From assembly GCF_030433685.1 (NCBI RefSeq), contig NZ_JAROCF010000001.1, forward strand, positions 186,001 to 250,000: a stretch of DNA of 64,000 nucleotides, in the 5' to 3' direction. Under the pieces are notes generated by a model that saw nothing but the letters and a program-made list of their open reading frames with translations, was not told the DNA's origin and made no database searches. Positions 50,409 to 60,837 of the stretch are shown piece after piece (the stretch's first letter is position 1; each line of letters begins with the position of its first letter). Both the position numbers and the translations under genes were made by a program. This DNA is from Leifsonia williamsii. GTDB taxonomy: Bacteria; Actinomycetota; Actinomycetes; Actinomycetales; Microbacteriaceae.

Positions 50409-51571
50409 GCGACCCGCACGTGGCCGGCAAGGCCGCGGTCGAGCCGGCCACGGTCGACCAGTCTGCGGTCGGGCCGGCGAGCGCGTCACCGGCGCCCGGC
50501 ACGCGCATAGCCTTCGACGCCGTCTGGACCGGTACCGGCTTCCTCCCGCCGACCGTCTACGAGCTCGTCGGAGACCGCCTCCATCGCACCGACCTCCCCG
50601 TGACCGCGGCGAGCGCACATCCCGGCGGCACCCTCTTCCCCCGGCTCACCGACCACCACACCCATCTCGGCCTGACGGACCGGCGGGCGGTGTTCTCCGG
50701 GGGCATCACCCATGCCGTCGACCTCGGCTGGGTCCCGTCCGTCGCGGCCTCGTGGCTGGCCGAGGACGCCGCGCTCCGGCACCCGGCGGCGGCGATCGCG
50801 GGCGCGCTGATCACCGCGCCCGGCGGGTATCCGGTGAACGCGGGCTGGGGTCCTCCGGGGTCGTCGGCGGAGGTCGGCGGCCCGCGCGAGGCGCGGCAGG
50901 CGGTGCGAGAACAGCTCATGCGAGGAGCCTCCCGCATCAAAGTCACCCTCAACACCGAGGCGGGCGAAACTGTGGATGACGCCACGCTGGCCGCGCTTGT
51001 GGAGGAAGCGCACGCGGCCGGCGTGCCGGTGACGGTCCACGTCCAGGGCGACGGGCAGACCGCCCGCGCCGTCCGTGCGGGGGCGGACCAGCTCGCGCAC
51101 ACGCCGTTCACCGAGCGCGTCGACGACGAGCTGGTGCGGGAGGCCGTGCGCCGCGGCATGACCTGGGTGACGACGCTCGACATCCACGGCTGGGGCGATC
51201 CCACCCCGCAGCACGGAATCGCGCTCGACAACCTCCGCCGGTTCACCTCCGCCGGCGGTCGCGCGCTCTACGGCACGGACCTCGGCAACGGCCCGCTGCC
51301 CGACGGCGTCGACGCGCGCGAGCTCGGCGGGATGGTGGAGGCCGGGATGACGACCGCCGCGATCCTCCAGGCCATCGCCGGCAGCCACCCGCGCCACGAG
51401 ACGGTCGGCCCGCGACTGGCCTGGGTGCCGACGCCTCCGCCGGGAGCGGACAGCCCCGGCGAGGTGGACGCCGCGCTCCCCGCCTCCGCCGTCCCCGCCT
51501 GGCTCGCGACCGCCCGCGGCCTGCTCGCCACCGACTTCACCACCCCGACACCCACCGAGGACGCCGCATGA
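50405..51571 (+). CDS. Amidohydrolase in the position of kynurenine formamidase
   Basis: A 388-residue metal-dependent hydrolase of the amidohydrolase superfamily. Metal residues are visible: DHHTHLGL (HxH), the likely bridging lysine in [22 protein letters not shown] and the catalytic aspartate in YGTDLGNG. It is overlapped by 4 nt with both the dioxygenase and kynureninase genes. The pathway needs a formamidase exactly here and no KynB or alpha/beta-hydrolase formamidase is present, so hydrolysis of N-formylkynurenine is the simplest role (inference). The first 35 residues are a variable Ala-rich extension. Confidence 0.8.
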   Translation: MSDPHVAGKAAVEPATVDQSAVGPASASPAPGTRIAFDAVWTGTGFLPPTVYELVGDRLHRTDLPVTAASAHPGGTLFPRLTDHHTHLGLTDRRAVFSGGITHAVDLGWVPSVAASWLAEDAALRHPAAAIAGALITAPGGYPVNAGWGPPGSSAEVGGPREARQAVREQLMRGASRIKVTLNTEAGETVDDATLAALVEEAHAAGVPVTVHVQGDGQTARAVRAGADQLAHTPFTERVDDELVREAVRRGMTWVTTLDIHGWGDPTPQHGIALDNLRRFTSAGGRALYGTDLGNGPLPDGVDARELGGMVEAGMTTAAILQAIAGSHPRHETVGPRLAWVPTPPPGADSPGEVDAALPASAVPAWLATARGLLATDFTTPTPTEDAA

Positions 51572-52839
51572 CCGACTTCGACACCGCCCCCTCCTCCCTC
51601 CTCGCCCCCGACCCGCTGAGCGCCGCCCGCGCTCTCGACGCCGGCGACCCGCTCGCCGCCTATCGCAGCCGCTTCGTCGGCACCGACGACGGCGGCGTCG
51701 TCGCCTACTTCGACGGCAACTCGCTCGGCCGGCCGACGCTGGCGGGGGTCGAGCGGGTGCAGCGGTTCCTCGTCGACGGCTGGGGCGGGCGGCTGATCCG
51801 CGGCTGGGACGAGGAGTGGATGGAGCTGCCGTTCACGATCGGCGACGCGCTCGGCCGGGCGGCGCTCGGCGCTGCGGCGGGGCAGACGTTCATCGGCGAC
51901 TCCACCACCGTGCTGCTCTACAAGCTCGCGCGCGCCGCCGTGGACGCGCTGCCCGAGCGCAGCGAGATCGTGCTCGACACCGACAACTTCCCGACCGACC
52001 GCTACGTGCTCGACGGGATCGCGCGCGAGCGGGGCCTGCGGCTGGTGTGGATCGAGTCCGACACGGAGGCGGGCGTCACGCCCGAGCAGGTCGCCGCCGT
52101 CGTCGGCCCGCAGACCGCGCTCGTGGTGCTCAGCCATGTGGCGTACCGGTCCGGCTTTCTGGCCGACGTCGCCGCCATCACGCGCATCGCGCACGACGCG
52201 GGCGCCCTGGTGCTGTGGGACCTCTGCCACTCCGCGGGCTCCGTGCCGACCGAGCTGGACGCCTGGGGCGTCGATCTCGCCGTCGGCTGCACCTACAAAT
52301 ATCTGAACGGCGGCCCCGGATCACCTGCCTTCGGCTACGTGCGCCGCGAGCTGCAGGAGCGGCTCGTGCAGCCGATCCAGGGATGGATGGGCGTGCGCGA
52401 CGTCTTCCTGATGGGGCCCGAGTACCAGCCGGCGGCGAGCGTGCGCCGGTTCCTCAGCGGCACCCCGCCGATCGTGGGGATGCTGGCCATGCAGGACACC
52501 ATCGCCATGATCGAGGAGTGCGGGATGGAGGCCGTGCGCGCCAAGTCCGTCGCCCTCACCGACTTCGCGATCGCGCTGGCGGAGGAGTGGCTGACCCCGC
52601 TCGGCGTCGCTCTCGCCAGCCCGCGCGACCCGGAGCGGCGCGGTGGCCACATCACGCTGAGCCACCCGGCCATGCGCGAGGTGACGGCGCTGCTCTGGCA
52701 GCGGGACGTCATCCCCGACTACCGCGACCCCGGCGGGCTGCGGATCGGGCTCTCGCCGCTCAGCACGAGCTTCGAGGAGACGTGCACCGGGATGGCCGCC
52801 GTGCGCGACGCGCTCGGCGAGCTGACGCATGACGAGTGA
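51568..52839 (+). CDS. kynU: Kynureninase
   Basis: A 423-residue PLP enzyme that splits kynurenine to anthranilate and alanine. Conserved are YFDGNSLGRPTLAGVE, DTDNFPTDRYVLDGI, LWDLCHSAGSVPTEL, the PLP lysine in GCTYKYLNGGPGSPAF and GWMGVRDVFLM. Overlaps both neighbours. Confidence 0.96.
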   Translation: MTDFDTAPSSLLAPDPLSAARALDAGDPLAAYRSRFVGTDDGGVVAYFDGNSLGRPTLAGVERVQRFLVDGWGGRLIRGWDEEWMELPFTIGDALGRAALGAAAGQTFIGDSTTVLLYKLARAAVDALPERSEIVLDTDNFPTDRYVLDGIARERGLRLVWIESDTEAGVTPEQVAAVVGPQTALVVLSHVAYRSGFLADVAAITRIAHDAGALVLWDLCHSAGSVPTELDAWGVDLAVGCTYKYLNGGPGSPAFGYVRRELQERLVQPIQGWMGVRDVFLMGPEYQPAASVRRFLSGTPPIVGMLAMQDTIAMIEECGMEAVRAKSVALTDFAIALAEEWLTPLGVALASPRDPERRGGHITLSHPAMREVTALLWQRDVIPDYRDPGGLRIGLSPLSTSFEETCTGMAAVRDALGELTHDE

Positions 52840-53782
52840 GCGGGCGGTCGCGACAGCGGTGACGGCCGCGACGAGCGCTCGCGCGGCGGCCTCCCGCGAG
52901 AACCTGGCCGCCCGCGAAGACCTAGAGGCTCGCAGCGGCAGCGCCACGGCCCTCCTGCGCACGGTGGTCGGCGCCGTGCTGCGGCCGATCGGCGGCTGGC
53001 TGAGCGCGTCCGGTGCTGTCGCGCTCATGGCGTCGCTCGACGTGCCTGCCGCGACCACGCGGTCGAGCCTCGCGCGGCTCTGCGCGCGCGGCGTGCTGGT
53101 GCGGGAGCAGCGGGAGGGCGTGGCCGGCTACGCCATCGACCCGGCGGCCCTCCCGATGCTGGAGCGCGGCGACGCGCGCATCTTCGGGCCGCGGCAGGAG
53201 GCCGAGCGCTGGTGCCTGGTGTCGTTCTCGTTCCCCGAGCATCAGCGCTCGCTGCGCCACCGCCTCCGCTCGCGACTGTCGGCGCTCGGCTGCGGCACGG
53301 TCGCCGACGGGCTCTGGATCGCGCCCGCCGCGCTCGAGTCAGAGGTCGCGGAGGCGATGGAGGCGGCGGGAGGCTCCGCGACGCTGTTCGGCGAGGCGGC
53401 GGTGCGCGGCGATCTCGCGGCCGGGCTCGCCCGCTGGTACGACCTGCCCGCGATCCGGGCGCTGCACGACTCCTTCCTGTCCCGCTTCTCCGGGCTCGAC
53501 GGCTTCTCCGGGCTCGACGGCTTCCCCGGACTCGACGGCTTCGGGCTCGACGGCTTCGAGCCCGACGGCGCAGCGGCGCCCGCCGACGACCGCGCCGCCT
53601 TCGCCGCGTGGATCCGCGCGCTCGACGAGTGGCGGGTGATCCCGTACCGCGACCCGGGACTCCCCGCCTCCGCGCTGCCGGACGACTGGCCGGGCGCCGC
53701 CTCCGCCGCCCTGTTCGACCGGTTGCGACGGGAGCTGGAGCCGCGGGCCGTGCGGCACGCCGCTCTCAGCAGCGCACGGTAG
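52829..53782 (+). CDS. PaaX-family regulator of the kyn operon, with repeat insertion
   Basis: A 317-residue protein with an N-terminal winged helix (VLRPIGGWLSASGAVALMASL, RSSLARLCARGVLVREQREG) and the PaaX C-terminal domain (WCLVSFSFPEHQRSLRHRLR, LWIAPAALES). PaaX proteins usually sense phenylacetyl-CoA; in this operon an anthranilate- or kynurenine-derived acyl-CoA is a plausible ligand. It overlaps kynU by 11 nt. Five degenerate F-x-x-LDG repeats interrupt the C-terminal domain near residues 220-247. Confidence 0.85.
   Translation: MTSERAVATAVTAATSARAAASRENLAAREDLEARSGSATALLRTVVGAVLRPIGGWLSASGAVALMASLDVPAATTRSSLARLCARGVLVREQREGVAGYAIDPAALPMLERGDARIFGPRQEAERWCLVSFSFPEHQRSLRHRLRSRLSALGCGTVADGLWIAPAALESEVAEAMEAAGGSATLFGEAAVRGDLAAGLARWYDLPAIRALHDSFLSRFSGLDGFSGLDGFPGLDGFGLDGFEPDGAAAPADDRAAFAAWIRALDEWRVIPYRDPGLPASALPDDWPGAASAALFDRLRRELEPRAVRHAALSSAR
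53486..53569 (+). repeat. In-frame 18/15-bp tandem repeat inside the PaaX gene
   Basis: TTCTCCGGGCTCGACGGC occurs twice exactly (53486-53503, 53504-53521), a near copy follows (53522-53539), then two 15-bp shortened units to 53569. Confidence 0.92.
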
Positions 53783-53785
53783 AAT
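53780..53785 (+). promoter_or_regulatory. -10 box of purSQ
   Basis: TAGAAT overlapping the PaaX stop codon, about 40 nt before the purS start. The leader carries a GGAAGCGGAG ribosome site. Confidence 0.55.
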
Positions 53786-53826
53786 CGACTGCATCCCCCG
53801 GAGCGCGAAGGAAGCGGAGCACGCCT

Positions 53827-54095
53827 GTGTCGACGATCGTTGTGGAAGTGATGCCCAAGGCCGAGCTGCTCGACCCGCAGGGCAAGGCCGTCGCCGGAGC
53901 CCTCGCGCGCACCGGCCGCGGCCGGTTCGACGTCCGGGTCGGCAAGCGGTTCGAGCTGACCGTCGACGGGCCGATCGACGACGAGACGCGGGAGGCGGTG
54001 CGCGAGATCGCCGCCGAGATCCTCTCGAACTCGGTCATCGAAGACGTCGTCGGCATCCACTACCCGACCGGTGAGCGCGAAGAGGTCACGGCCTG

Positions 54096-54096
<1 letters not shown>
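53827..54096 (+). CDS. purS: FGAM synthase subunit PurS
   Basis: An 89-residue small subunit that bridges PurQ and Pur[23 protein letters not shown] at the start and [10 protein letters not shown] in the centre. GTG start; its stop overlaps the purQ start by 1 nt (TGATG). Confidence 0.95.
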
Positions 54097-54806
<710 letters not shown>

Positions 54807-54827
54807 CCCGCCGCCTCCCCCTACCGC

Positions 54828-54890
54828 AACCGCCGAGTACGCAGACTTTCTGCGTACTCGGCGGTTTCTCGTGGAATTCGCGCGTACTCG
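54828..54890 (+). repeat. 63-nt convergent-junction repeat, copy 6 (perfect palindrome)
   Basis: Palindrome 54828-54866 with arms AACCGCCGAGTACGCAGA and its exact complement around CTT, 6-nt spacer, third arm GGAATTCGCGCGTACTCG (54873-54890). Between converging purQ and the M60 gene, ending 4 bp before the latter's stop. Confidence 0.9.
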
Positions 54891-54894
54891 ATGG

Positions 54895-56808
54895 TCAGCG
54901 CAGGCCCCAGGAGGCGAAGTAGGAGGTGAGGTCGGTGCCGGCGACGGCCGACGCCGTCTTCATGAACCGCTTCTGCATGCCCGCCGTGTCGGTGGGCGAC
55001 ACGACGCCGGCCGCGGCCTCGGCCCTGTACTGCTTGTTCAGTCGCGGATAGAAGTCGTCGCCGAACTTGGCGCGGAGATCGTCGAACATCCCCAGCTTGA
55101 CGAAGAGGTCCGTCTCGTCGTCGTAGACCCGCGTGGCGTCCGGCTTGGCGAGGTAGGCGGTGATCGCGTTCGCGGTGCCGGTCTGCGCGAGCCGGTTGGC
55201 CTGGCCGAGGCCCAGCTGCACGGCGATGGACGAGATGTTCACGGTGACCTCGCCGAGGCCTGCCCACTTGTACTGCTGTGTCTGGTACGTGTGGCCGATC
55301 TCGTGCCACAGGCCCCACTGGTCGGTGACAGGAGCCGTGAAGAGGTGGTCCGCGGCACCCGTGCCGACCTGGAACGAGATCCGGTCCTGGGTGGCATAGG
55401 CGTAGCCCGCACCCGTATCCGGACTGGAGATGTACACGCGGGCCGGCGACTTGCGGTCGAGACCCGCGCCGTCGAGCGAGAGGCCGTAGGTGCGGTCGGT
55501 GACGTTCACCACCTGATCCCAGGAGGCCAGGCGGGCGTTGTCGAGGTTGGCCTGGTTCTTCAGCACCGTGGGGCGCTGGAAGGCGGCGACCGTGCGCTCG
55601 GTCGACGTCACGACCAGGGGCGAGTCCGGGAACAGCGAGAGCTCGAGCGCGAACTCGGCCGGCGAGGTCTGGCCCAGCGTGAACATCGGGACCGGCGCTC
55701 CACCGCTCACGGTGACCTCGACCGGGCCGCCGGCGACTTTCTCGAGATACACGAGACCGTCGCGGTCGGCGATGACGGTGGAGGTCCCACCCGCGAGCGC
55801 GGTGGTCTTCACCCCGAGGTCGCTGCCGCCGTTGAGCGCGGCATACGGACCGTACTGGCCGACCGCGAGCCGGACGTCCGAGGTTCCGCCGGGAAGCGCC
55901 ACGCGTAGGGAGTCACCCTTCTTCACATAGCGGCCGACGGGCTCCAGGGTGCTGTGCCGCAGACCGCGGTTCTCCCGCTTGCGGTCGGCCTCCGCGTCGC
56001 CCCGCGAGGCCAGCTGGAGGGTCGAGGCGGCGGCGCCGACCTGCACCCGGGGAGCGCTGGTCAACGTCGTCGACGCGAGCAGAGTCGCCGTGCTCTTGTC
56101 GTACGCGCCACCCGGGGCGCCGGGTACGACGCCGACCTCGATGCGGGTTCCTCCTCTCACCGGAGTGGAACGGTGGAGAGTGGCGACCCCGTCCGCGATC
56201 GTCACGCGGTCGAAGTAGTAGGACTTCCCCGTAGCGGCTTCGGCGGAGTACGCGCCATCGACCCACGCGATCACCCGCTTCGACGAACGGTATACGGCCT
56301 CCGGAACCGCGACGGTGTACCCCATACGGCCGTCGGCAGCGACCGTGGCCGACTGGCCCGCGATCGTCGAAGCGAGCACCAGGGCCTTCGCCGGGTCGGT
56401 GGAATTGCCCGGGACGCCGGGCTGCAGCCCGAGCCGTACCGTCTGCCCGGAGGCGACGGTCGTCGTCGAGGCGAGGGTGACGACGTCGCCGCTTCCGCTC
56501 ACCGCGAGGTAGTAGGCGGATCCGTTGTACGTCTCGGCCGCGTACTTGCCGTCGACCCACAGCACGACGCGGTTGGTGGAGCGGTACAGCGTCGAGCTCA
56601 TGGTCACCTGGAGCTTGCCCGCCGCCGAGACGGTCAATGAGGGGATGAGTGCGGAACCGCTCAGGGAGGACGCCTGAAGCGGAAGCGCGGCGGGGTCGGG
56701 GGTCGCGGCGCCCGCGGGCGCTGCGACGAGGAGTCCCGCGGCGGCCAGCGCCACCGCGGTCGCGGACGCGAGCAGGGCGCGTCCACCATGTCGGGTGTGG
56801 TGTGTCAT
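54895..56808 (-). CDS. Secreted M60-family (enhancin-like) metallopeptidase
   Basis: A 637-residue exported protein. Signal peptide is residues 1-35 (cleavage near APAGAA). Two related modules of about 95 residues follow, each with YRSxxRVxxWVDGxYxAE and a closing LLAST. A beta-rich region leads to the M60 domain with HEIGH and Glu in GLGEVTVNI. M60 enzymes cleave mucin-type or other glycoproteins. No anchor is visible, so the protein is probably released. Confidence 0.85.
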   Translation of the reverse strand: MTHHTRHGGRALLASATAVALAAAGLLVAAPAGAATPDPAALPLQASSLSGSALIPSLTVSAAGKLQVTMSSTLYRSTNRVVLWVDGKYAAETYNGSAYYLAVSGSGDVVTLASTTTVASGQTVRLGLQPGVPGNSTDPAKALVLASTIAGQSATVAADGRMGYTVAVPEAVYRSSKRVIAWVDGAYSAEAATGKSYYFDRVTIADGVATLHRSTPVRGGTRIEVGVVPGAPGGAYDKSTATLLASTTLTSAPRVQVGAAASTLQLASRGDAEADRKRENRGLRHSTLEPVGRYVKKGDSLRVALPGGTSDVRLAVGQYGPYAALNGGSDLGVKTTALAGGTSTVIADRDGLVYLEKVAGGPVEVTVSGGAPVPMFTLGQTSPAEFALELSLFPDSPLVVTSTERTVAAFQRPTVLKNQANLDNARLASWDQVVNVTDRTYGLSLDGAGLDRKSPARVYISSPDTGAGYAYATQDRISFQVGTGAADHLFTAPVTDQWGLWHEIGHTYQTQQYKWAGLGEVTVNISSIAVQLGLGQANRLAQTGTANAITAYLAKPDATRVYDDETDLFVKLGMFDDLRAKFGDDFYPRLNKQYRAEAAAGVVSPTDTAGMQKRFMKTASAVAGTDLTSYFASWGLR

Positions 56809-56959
56809 GGCGGCAGCGTAGGAATGCTGCCACGCACCCACAACGAGGGGGTGCCTCCGCCGGATACTCGAGCCGGGGCCGCCGGGCACGCAGACCAGTG
56901 AGGCCTACCCGGCGGTCTCCGTGTCCGCGCCGCCGATGAGCGGGCGCGGACACGGCGAC

Positions 56960-59900
56960 TTACGCGCGGCGGCGGAGGCGATGCGTCAGGAGGACGCCGC
57001 CGGCCGCCAGCACGAGCAGGGCGGTCAGGAGGAGCGGCAGTGGGTCCGCCGCTCCGGTCTCGGCCAGTGCCGAGGGGCCGGCGTCGGAGACTGCGGTCGC
57101 CTCGCTCCCGTCGCCGGAGTCGTCCACGACATCACCGTCACCGGGGCCGCCGTCACCAGGGCCGCCGTCACCAGGGCCGCCGTCACCAGGGCCGCCGTCA
57201 CCCGGCCCACCGTTTCCCGGCCCACCGTCCCCCGGGTCCCCGCCACCGGGTCCGCCGGGCGCCGCCGCCACGCGCACGTCGGCCGTCGCCGTCACGCCGT
57301 TGACCGTCACGGTCAGCGTCGCGGTGCCCGCGGCGAGCGCCGTGACCTCGCCCGTCTCCGGGTTGACGCGCAGCACGCCCGTGGCGGCGACCGCCTTCTC
57401 GAGCTTCGTGCCGAGGCCGTCGTCGACGACCACGCCGTCGCCTCCCCACTGCGCCGACACCGGCCAGGCGACCGGCACCTCGCGGGTGCCGTCCTGCACG
57501 AGGGTCGCCGAGACGGCGGCCGTCTCGCCGGCGGTGAGCACGGCGGGGGCGGTCAGGCGGAGGGAGTCGACGCGCGGCTTGATCTCGGCGCGCATCCAGC
57601 GGGTGCGGTCCGCGACCGTGACGGGGTCGGTGCCCACGACGCCGGAGGAGGGGTTCAGGCCGAGCAGGGTCCAGCCGGTGAAGCCTCCGGTCGCCGGGGT
57701 GCCCGACGGGCTCTTGCCCGAGTTGCCGTTGATCAGCTGCGAGACGCCGGAGGTGCTGGTCGCCGAGAAGGCGCCGACGTGTCCGTTGATCACCGCGGCC
57801 GACTTGCCGCTGTCGGAGCGGAACTCCGCGACGCGGGCGGTGAACGCCGCCGCCTCGTAACGGTCGCCGAGCTGGCTCGCCTTGTCGGGCTGCGGGTCGT
57901 CGGCCGGGTGGTGGGCGAAGACGAGCACACCGGTGACCGAGCGATCGGCGGCCGCCGCGTCGAGCTGGTCGTCGAACCAGGCCAGCTGCGCCGGGTCGGA
58001 GCCGCGGAAGGTGCCGGCCGAGCTGTTGAGCGTGATGATGCGCGTGCCTCCGACCGTCGCCGTATGGTTCGTGGCGCCGAACACCGCCTGGAAGTTGGCG
58101 ATCGAGCCTCCCATCACCTCGTGGTTGCCGGGGACGTACAGGTACGGGACGGCGTCGCCGACCTCCTCGTCGAGCACCTCCTTCGCGAGAGCGAAGTCGG
58201 CCGGGCTCGCCTCGTCGACGAAGTCGCCGTCGATGACGAGGAAGTCGGGCTTGGCCGCGACGATCTCGCGGAGCGTGCGGCGGGCGGCCTGCACGAGGTC
58301 GCTGTCGGGGTTGCGGCCGACGAACTGCGCGTCGCTCATGACGGCGATCCGCTGGCCGCGGCCGTCGACCGAGCCGTTCGCGACGACCACCGGGTCGTGG
58401 ACCACGGGCGCGGCGGGCTGCTCGACGTCGGGGGCGACCACGGCCTCCAGCCCGGCGATCTCGACGTGGCCCTTGTAGCTCGCGGTCGACTTGGTCTCGA
58501 GCATGCGGATGCGCTGCAGCGACAGCGGGTACGGGGTGCCGGCCGGCACAGGGAACCGGATCTGCTTCCACCCCGTGAAGTCGACGAACGGGCCGTCGAG
58601 GTTCACGGTCGTGCCCGCGCCGTTCTTGAGCTGGATGCGCGGCCACGCGCCGGAGCCGTCGCCCTTCAGCCACAGCGTGAGCGCCTGCGGCTGGCCGGCG
58701 ACCTGGCGGCCGAGGCTGCCCGCGGTGCTCATCTCGGGGAAGACGGCGTAGAAGCCGCGGGTCGCCGTGCTCGTGGTGAAGTCGTAGTCGAGGGCGAGGG
58801 CGGGCTCGCCGTTCGGGCCGGTGCTCGTCGTCATCGTGCCGGTGGCGCGGTCGGCGGCGGTCTTCCAGTCGGCGCCGTCGGAGAAGTCGGCGACGGACTC
58901 GCTGCGGTAGCCGATGGTCACGGCGACGTCGACGCTCCTGCCGCCCGCCGTGAAGGTGACGGTGGCCGAGCCGGAGCCGGTGGTCGGCGTGATGCGGAAC
59001 GCGTCGCGTCCCTCCGCGGTGACCGTGACGTCGGGTCCGCTGGTGACGGCGACGTCGGCGGCCTCGAGCGGTGCGCTGAACCCGTCGCCGTCGACACCGC
59101 TGACCGTGATGGCCGCGGTCTGCCCCGGGTCGGGCAGCGCGACGACGGTGCTGCTCGGCCGGAGGCGCTGCAGGTCGCCGAGCACGCGGACGGGTGTCGT
59201 GGCGGTCTTGCCCTGCGCGGTGTAGCTCACTGTCGTGGCGCCGGGCGTCGCACCGATCACGCGGGCCGTCGCTCCGTCCACGGACGTGATGGTGGCACCG
59301 GCGGCCGCCGAGAACGTGCCCGATACCGCGACACCGGCGTTGTTCGCGTCGAGGCCGACGCCGCTCAGGGTGCGGCCGAGGCCGGGGAACACCGCGTCGC
59401 TGTCGGGGAGTGTGGAGGCGGGGGCCACCTTCACGTCCTTCGCTCCCGTCGCGGGTGCCGTCGAGAAGAAGGCGAGGCTGTTCGCCACCGCGCGCTCGGT
59501 GCCGTCCGACGGCCGGTTGATCACGGCGGGCTCCGTGGTGCCGGGCCGGCGCGCGATGAGGGTGGTCGAGCCGCCGCCGTCGAGGTTGACGGCGTTGTAC
59601 GCGCCGAGGTCGAGCAGCAGACGACCGAGCTCCTGGATGGTCATGCCGCGGCCGTCGCCCTGTCGCCCGTCGATCGAGACCACGGTGACCTCGGTGCCGT
59701 CGCGGCTGACGCCGACGGCGGTGCGCGCGGCCTCCACCTGGTCCTCTGTGGTCTGCACGCCGTCGACGATCATGCGCTGCGAGCCGCCGACGGCGAGGTC
59801 GACATCGCTGCCGACGGTGACGTCGACCTGCTGGCCGACCGTCAGCGCGCCGAGCGTGGCGGCGCCGGCCTCGCGGCCGATCAGGACGCCGGTTCCGTCG

Positions 59901-60679
59901 GGGATGCTGGTCGGCCCGGAGACCGCGGCCGGGTCGGTGGTCACCGACTCCACGACGCCGTCCTTGACGGTGACCATTGCGACGCTCGCGGCGAGCGCAT
60001 CCGGCGCTCCGAGCGGGCGGCTGAGCGGGTGGGCTCCCCAGGCGGCGGTGTACCAGCCGATCTTCCCGGAGGCCAGGCTCGGGGTGTTCACACCGCCGAG
60101 CGTGAGGGGCGCCCCGCCGTCGATCGCGACCGTCCCTGACACGAGCAGGTTCTGCACCGCCGCGACGCCGTCGGTGATGGTGAAGCTCTGCCGCGGGGAT
60201 CCGGCGGCGCTGCGGACACCGGTCGTCGGCGAGATGTTCGTGCCGACCGGGGCCCCGGAGTAGTTCATGTCGAAGTAGTCGCCGTTGACGGCGGCGATCG
60301 CTCCCGAGCCCGTGATCTGCTCGCTGACGGGCGCACCTCCGGACACGCTGCCGCCGTCGAGCACGTCCAGCTTGAGCGTCGGCGTGCTGAGGTCGGCACG
60401 CATGACGTGGCCGGTGACCCAGCCCGCGGACTGCAGGCGGCGGAAGTCGGTCAGCGTCAGCCCGGGCGCGAGCGCGTCGGTGGAGGCGGTGAGGAGGCTG
60501 GAGCCGTCTCCCGCCAGGTTCAGCCCACCGGTGTCGGGGGCGGCGGCCGCGGTGTCGCCGCCGAGCGTGCTGTAGGCCGGGACCGCGGAGGCCGCGAGGC
60601 CGAGCGCCAGGGCGAGCGCGACGACGCGGGCGGGGCCCACGCGGCGGGAGGGAGGGGTGGCGACGTTCTCAGAGCGCAT
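56960..60679 (-). CDS. Large surface protein: phosphodiester glycosidase + metallophosphoesterase, LAETG-anchored
   Basis: A 1239-residue protein. Signal peptide 1-47; NAGPA-like phosphodiester glycosidase domain (about 80-410; [43 protein letters not shown]); Ig-like/Big2 modules; carbohydrate-binding-like region (about 590-700); calcineurin-like phosphoesterase (about 735-960; [26 protein letters not shown], with SDAQ in place of DxH); further Big2 domain; a GDGGP repeat spacer; then LAETG, a membrane helix and a basic tail for sortase anchoring. Likely acts on cell-wall phosphate polymers or extracellular phosphodiesters. Confidence 0.87.
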   Translation of the reverse strand: MRSENVATPPSRRVGPARVVALALALGLAASAVPAYSTLGGDTAAAAPDTGGLNLAGDGSSLLTASTDALAPGLTLTDFRRLQSAGWVTGHVMRADLSTPTLKLDVLDGGSVSGGAPVSEQITGSGAIAAVNGDYFDMNYSGAPVGTNISPTTGVRSAAGSPRQSFTITDGVAAVQNLLVSGTVAIDGGAPLTLGGVNTPSLASGKIGWYTAAWGAHPLSRPLGAPDALAASVAMVTVKDGVVESVTTDPAAVSGPTSIPDGTGVLIGREAGAATLGALTVGQQVDVTVGSDVDLAVGGSQRMIVDGVQTTEDQVEAARTAVGVSRDGTEVTVVSIDGRQGDGRGMTIQELGRLLLDLGAYNAVNLDGGGSTTLIARRPGTTEPAVINRPSDGTERAVANSLAFFSTAPATGAKDVKVAPASTLPDSDAVFPGLGRTLSGVGLDANNAGVAVSGTFSAAAGATITSVDGATARVIGATPGATTVSYTAQGKTATTPVRVLGDLQRLRPSSTVVALPDPGQTAAITVSGVDGDGFSAPLEAADVAVTSGPDVTVTAEGRDAFRITPTTGSGSATVTFTAGGRSVDVAVTIGYRSESVADFSDGADWKTAADRATGTMTTSTGPNGEPALALDYDFTTSTATRGFYAVFPEMSTAGSLGRQVAGQPQALTLWLKGDGSGAWPRIQLKNGAGTTVNLDGPFVDFTGWKQIRFPVPAGTPYPLSLQRIRMLETKSTASYKGHVEIAGLEAVVAPDVEQPAAPVVHDPVVVANGSVDGRGQRIAVMSDAQFVGRNPDSDLVQAARRTLREIVAAKPDFLVIDGDFVDEASPADFALAKEVLDEEVGDAVPYLYVPGNHEVMGGSIANFQAVFGATNHTATVGGTRIITLNSSAGTFRGSDPAQLAWFDDQLDAAAADRSVTGVLVFAHHPADDPQPDKASQLGDRYEAAAFTARVAEFRSDSGKSAAVINGHVGAFSATSTSGVSQLINGNSGKSPSGTPATGGFTGWTLLGLNPSSGVVGTDPVTVADRTRWMRAEIKPRVDSLRLTAPAVLTAGETAAVSATLVQDGTREVPVAWPVSAQWGGDGVVVDDGLGTKLEKAVAATGVLRVNPETGEVTALAAGTATLTVTVNGVTATADVRVAAAPGGPGGGDPGDGGPGNGGPGDGGPGDGGPGDGGPGDGGPGDGDVVDDSGDGSEATAVSDAGPSALAETGAADPLPLLLTALLVLAAGGVLLTHRLRRRA
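57136..57210 (+). repeat. 15-bp tandem repeat coding the GDGGP stalk
   Basis: CGTCACCAGGGCCGC is perfect at 57151-57165, 57166-57180 and 57181-57195, with one-mismatch or diverged copies on both sides. It gives a flexible Gly/Asp/Pro spacer before the wall anchor. Confidence 0.9.
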
Positions 60680-60790
60680 GCGGGGGCCTTCGTGTGCGGG
60701 CGGGGGGGTGCCATCGAACGCTAGGGATCACATGTGTATTGGCAGGGACCGGGCGGTTACGGGGACGTGAACCCGCCTCCCGCACCCCGG

Positions 60791-60796
60791 TAGACT
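60791..60796 (+). promoter_or_regulatory. -10 box of purL
   Basis: TAGACT, about 41 nt before the GTG start; a TGGAG ribosome site lies in between, so this purine gene is not leaderless. Confidence 0.55.
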
Positions 60797-60837
60797 GGCC
60801 CCATCCCCCCGCCGCCCGCTCAGCCTGGAGTGCCCGC

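Noticed and set aside
56921..60139. A 1072-codon open frame on the plus strand.
   Set aside because: It is antisense to the well-supported phosphodiester glycosidase gene. Its translation is Arg/Gly/Val/Asp-rich with no domain, the usual product of GC-rich third positions read backwards.
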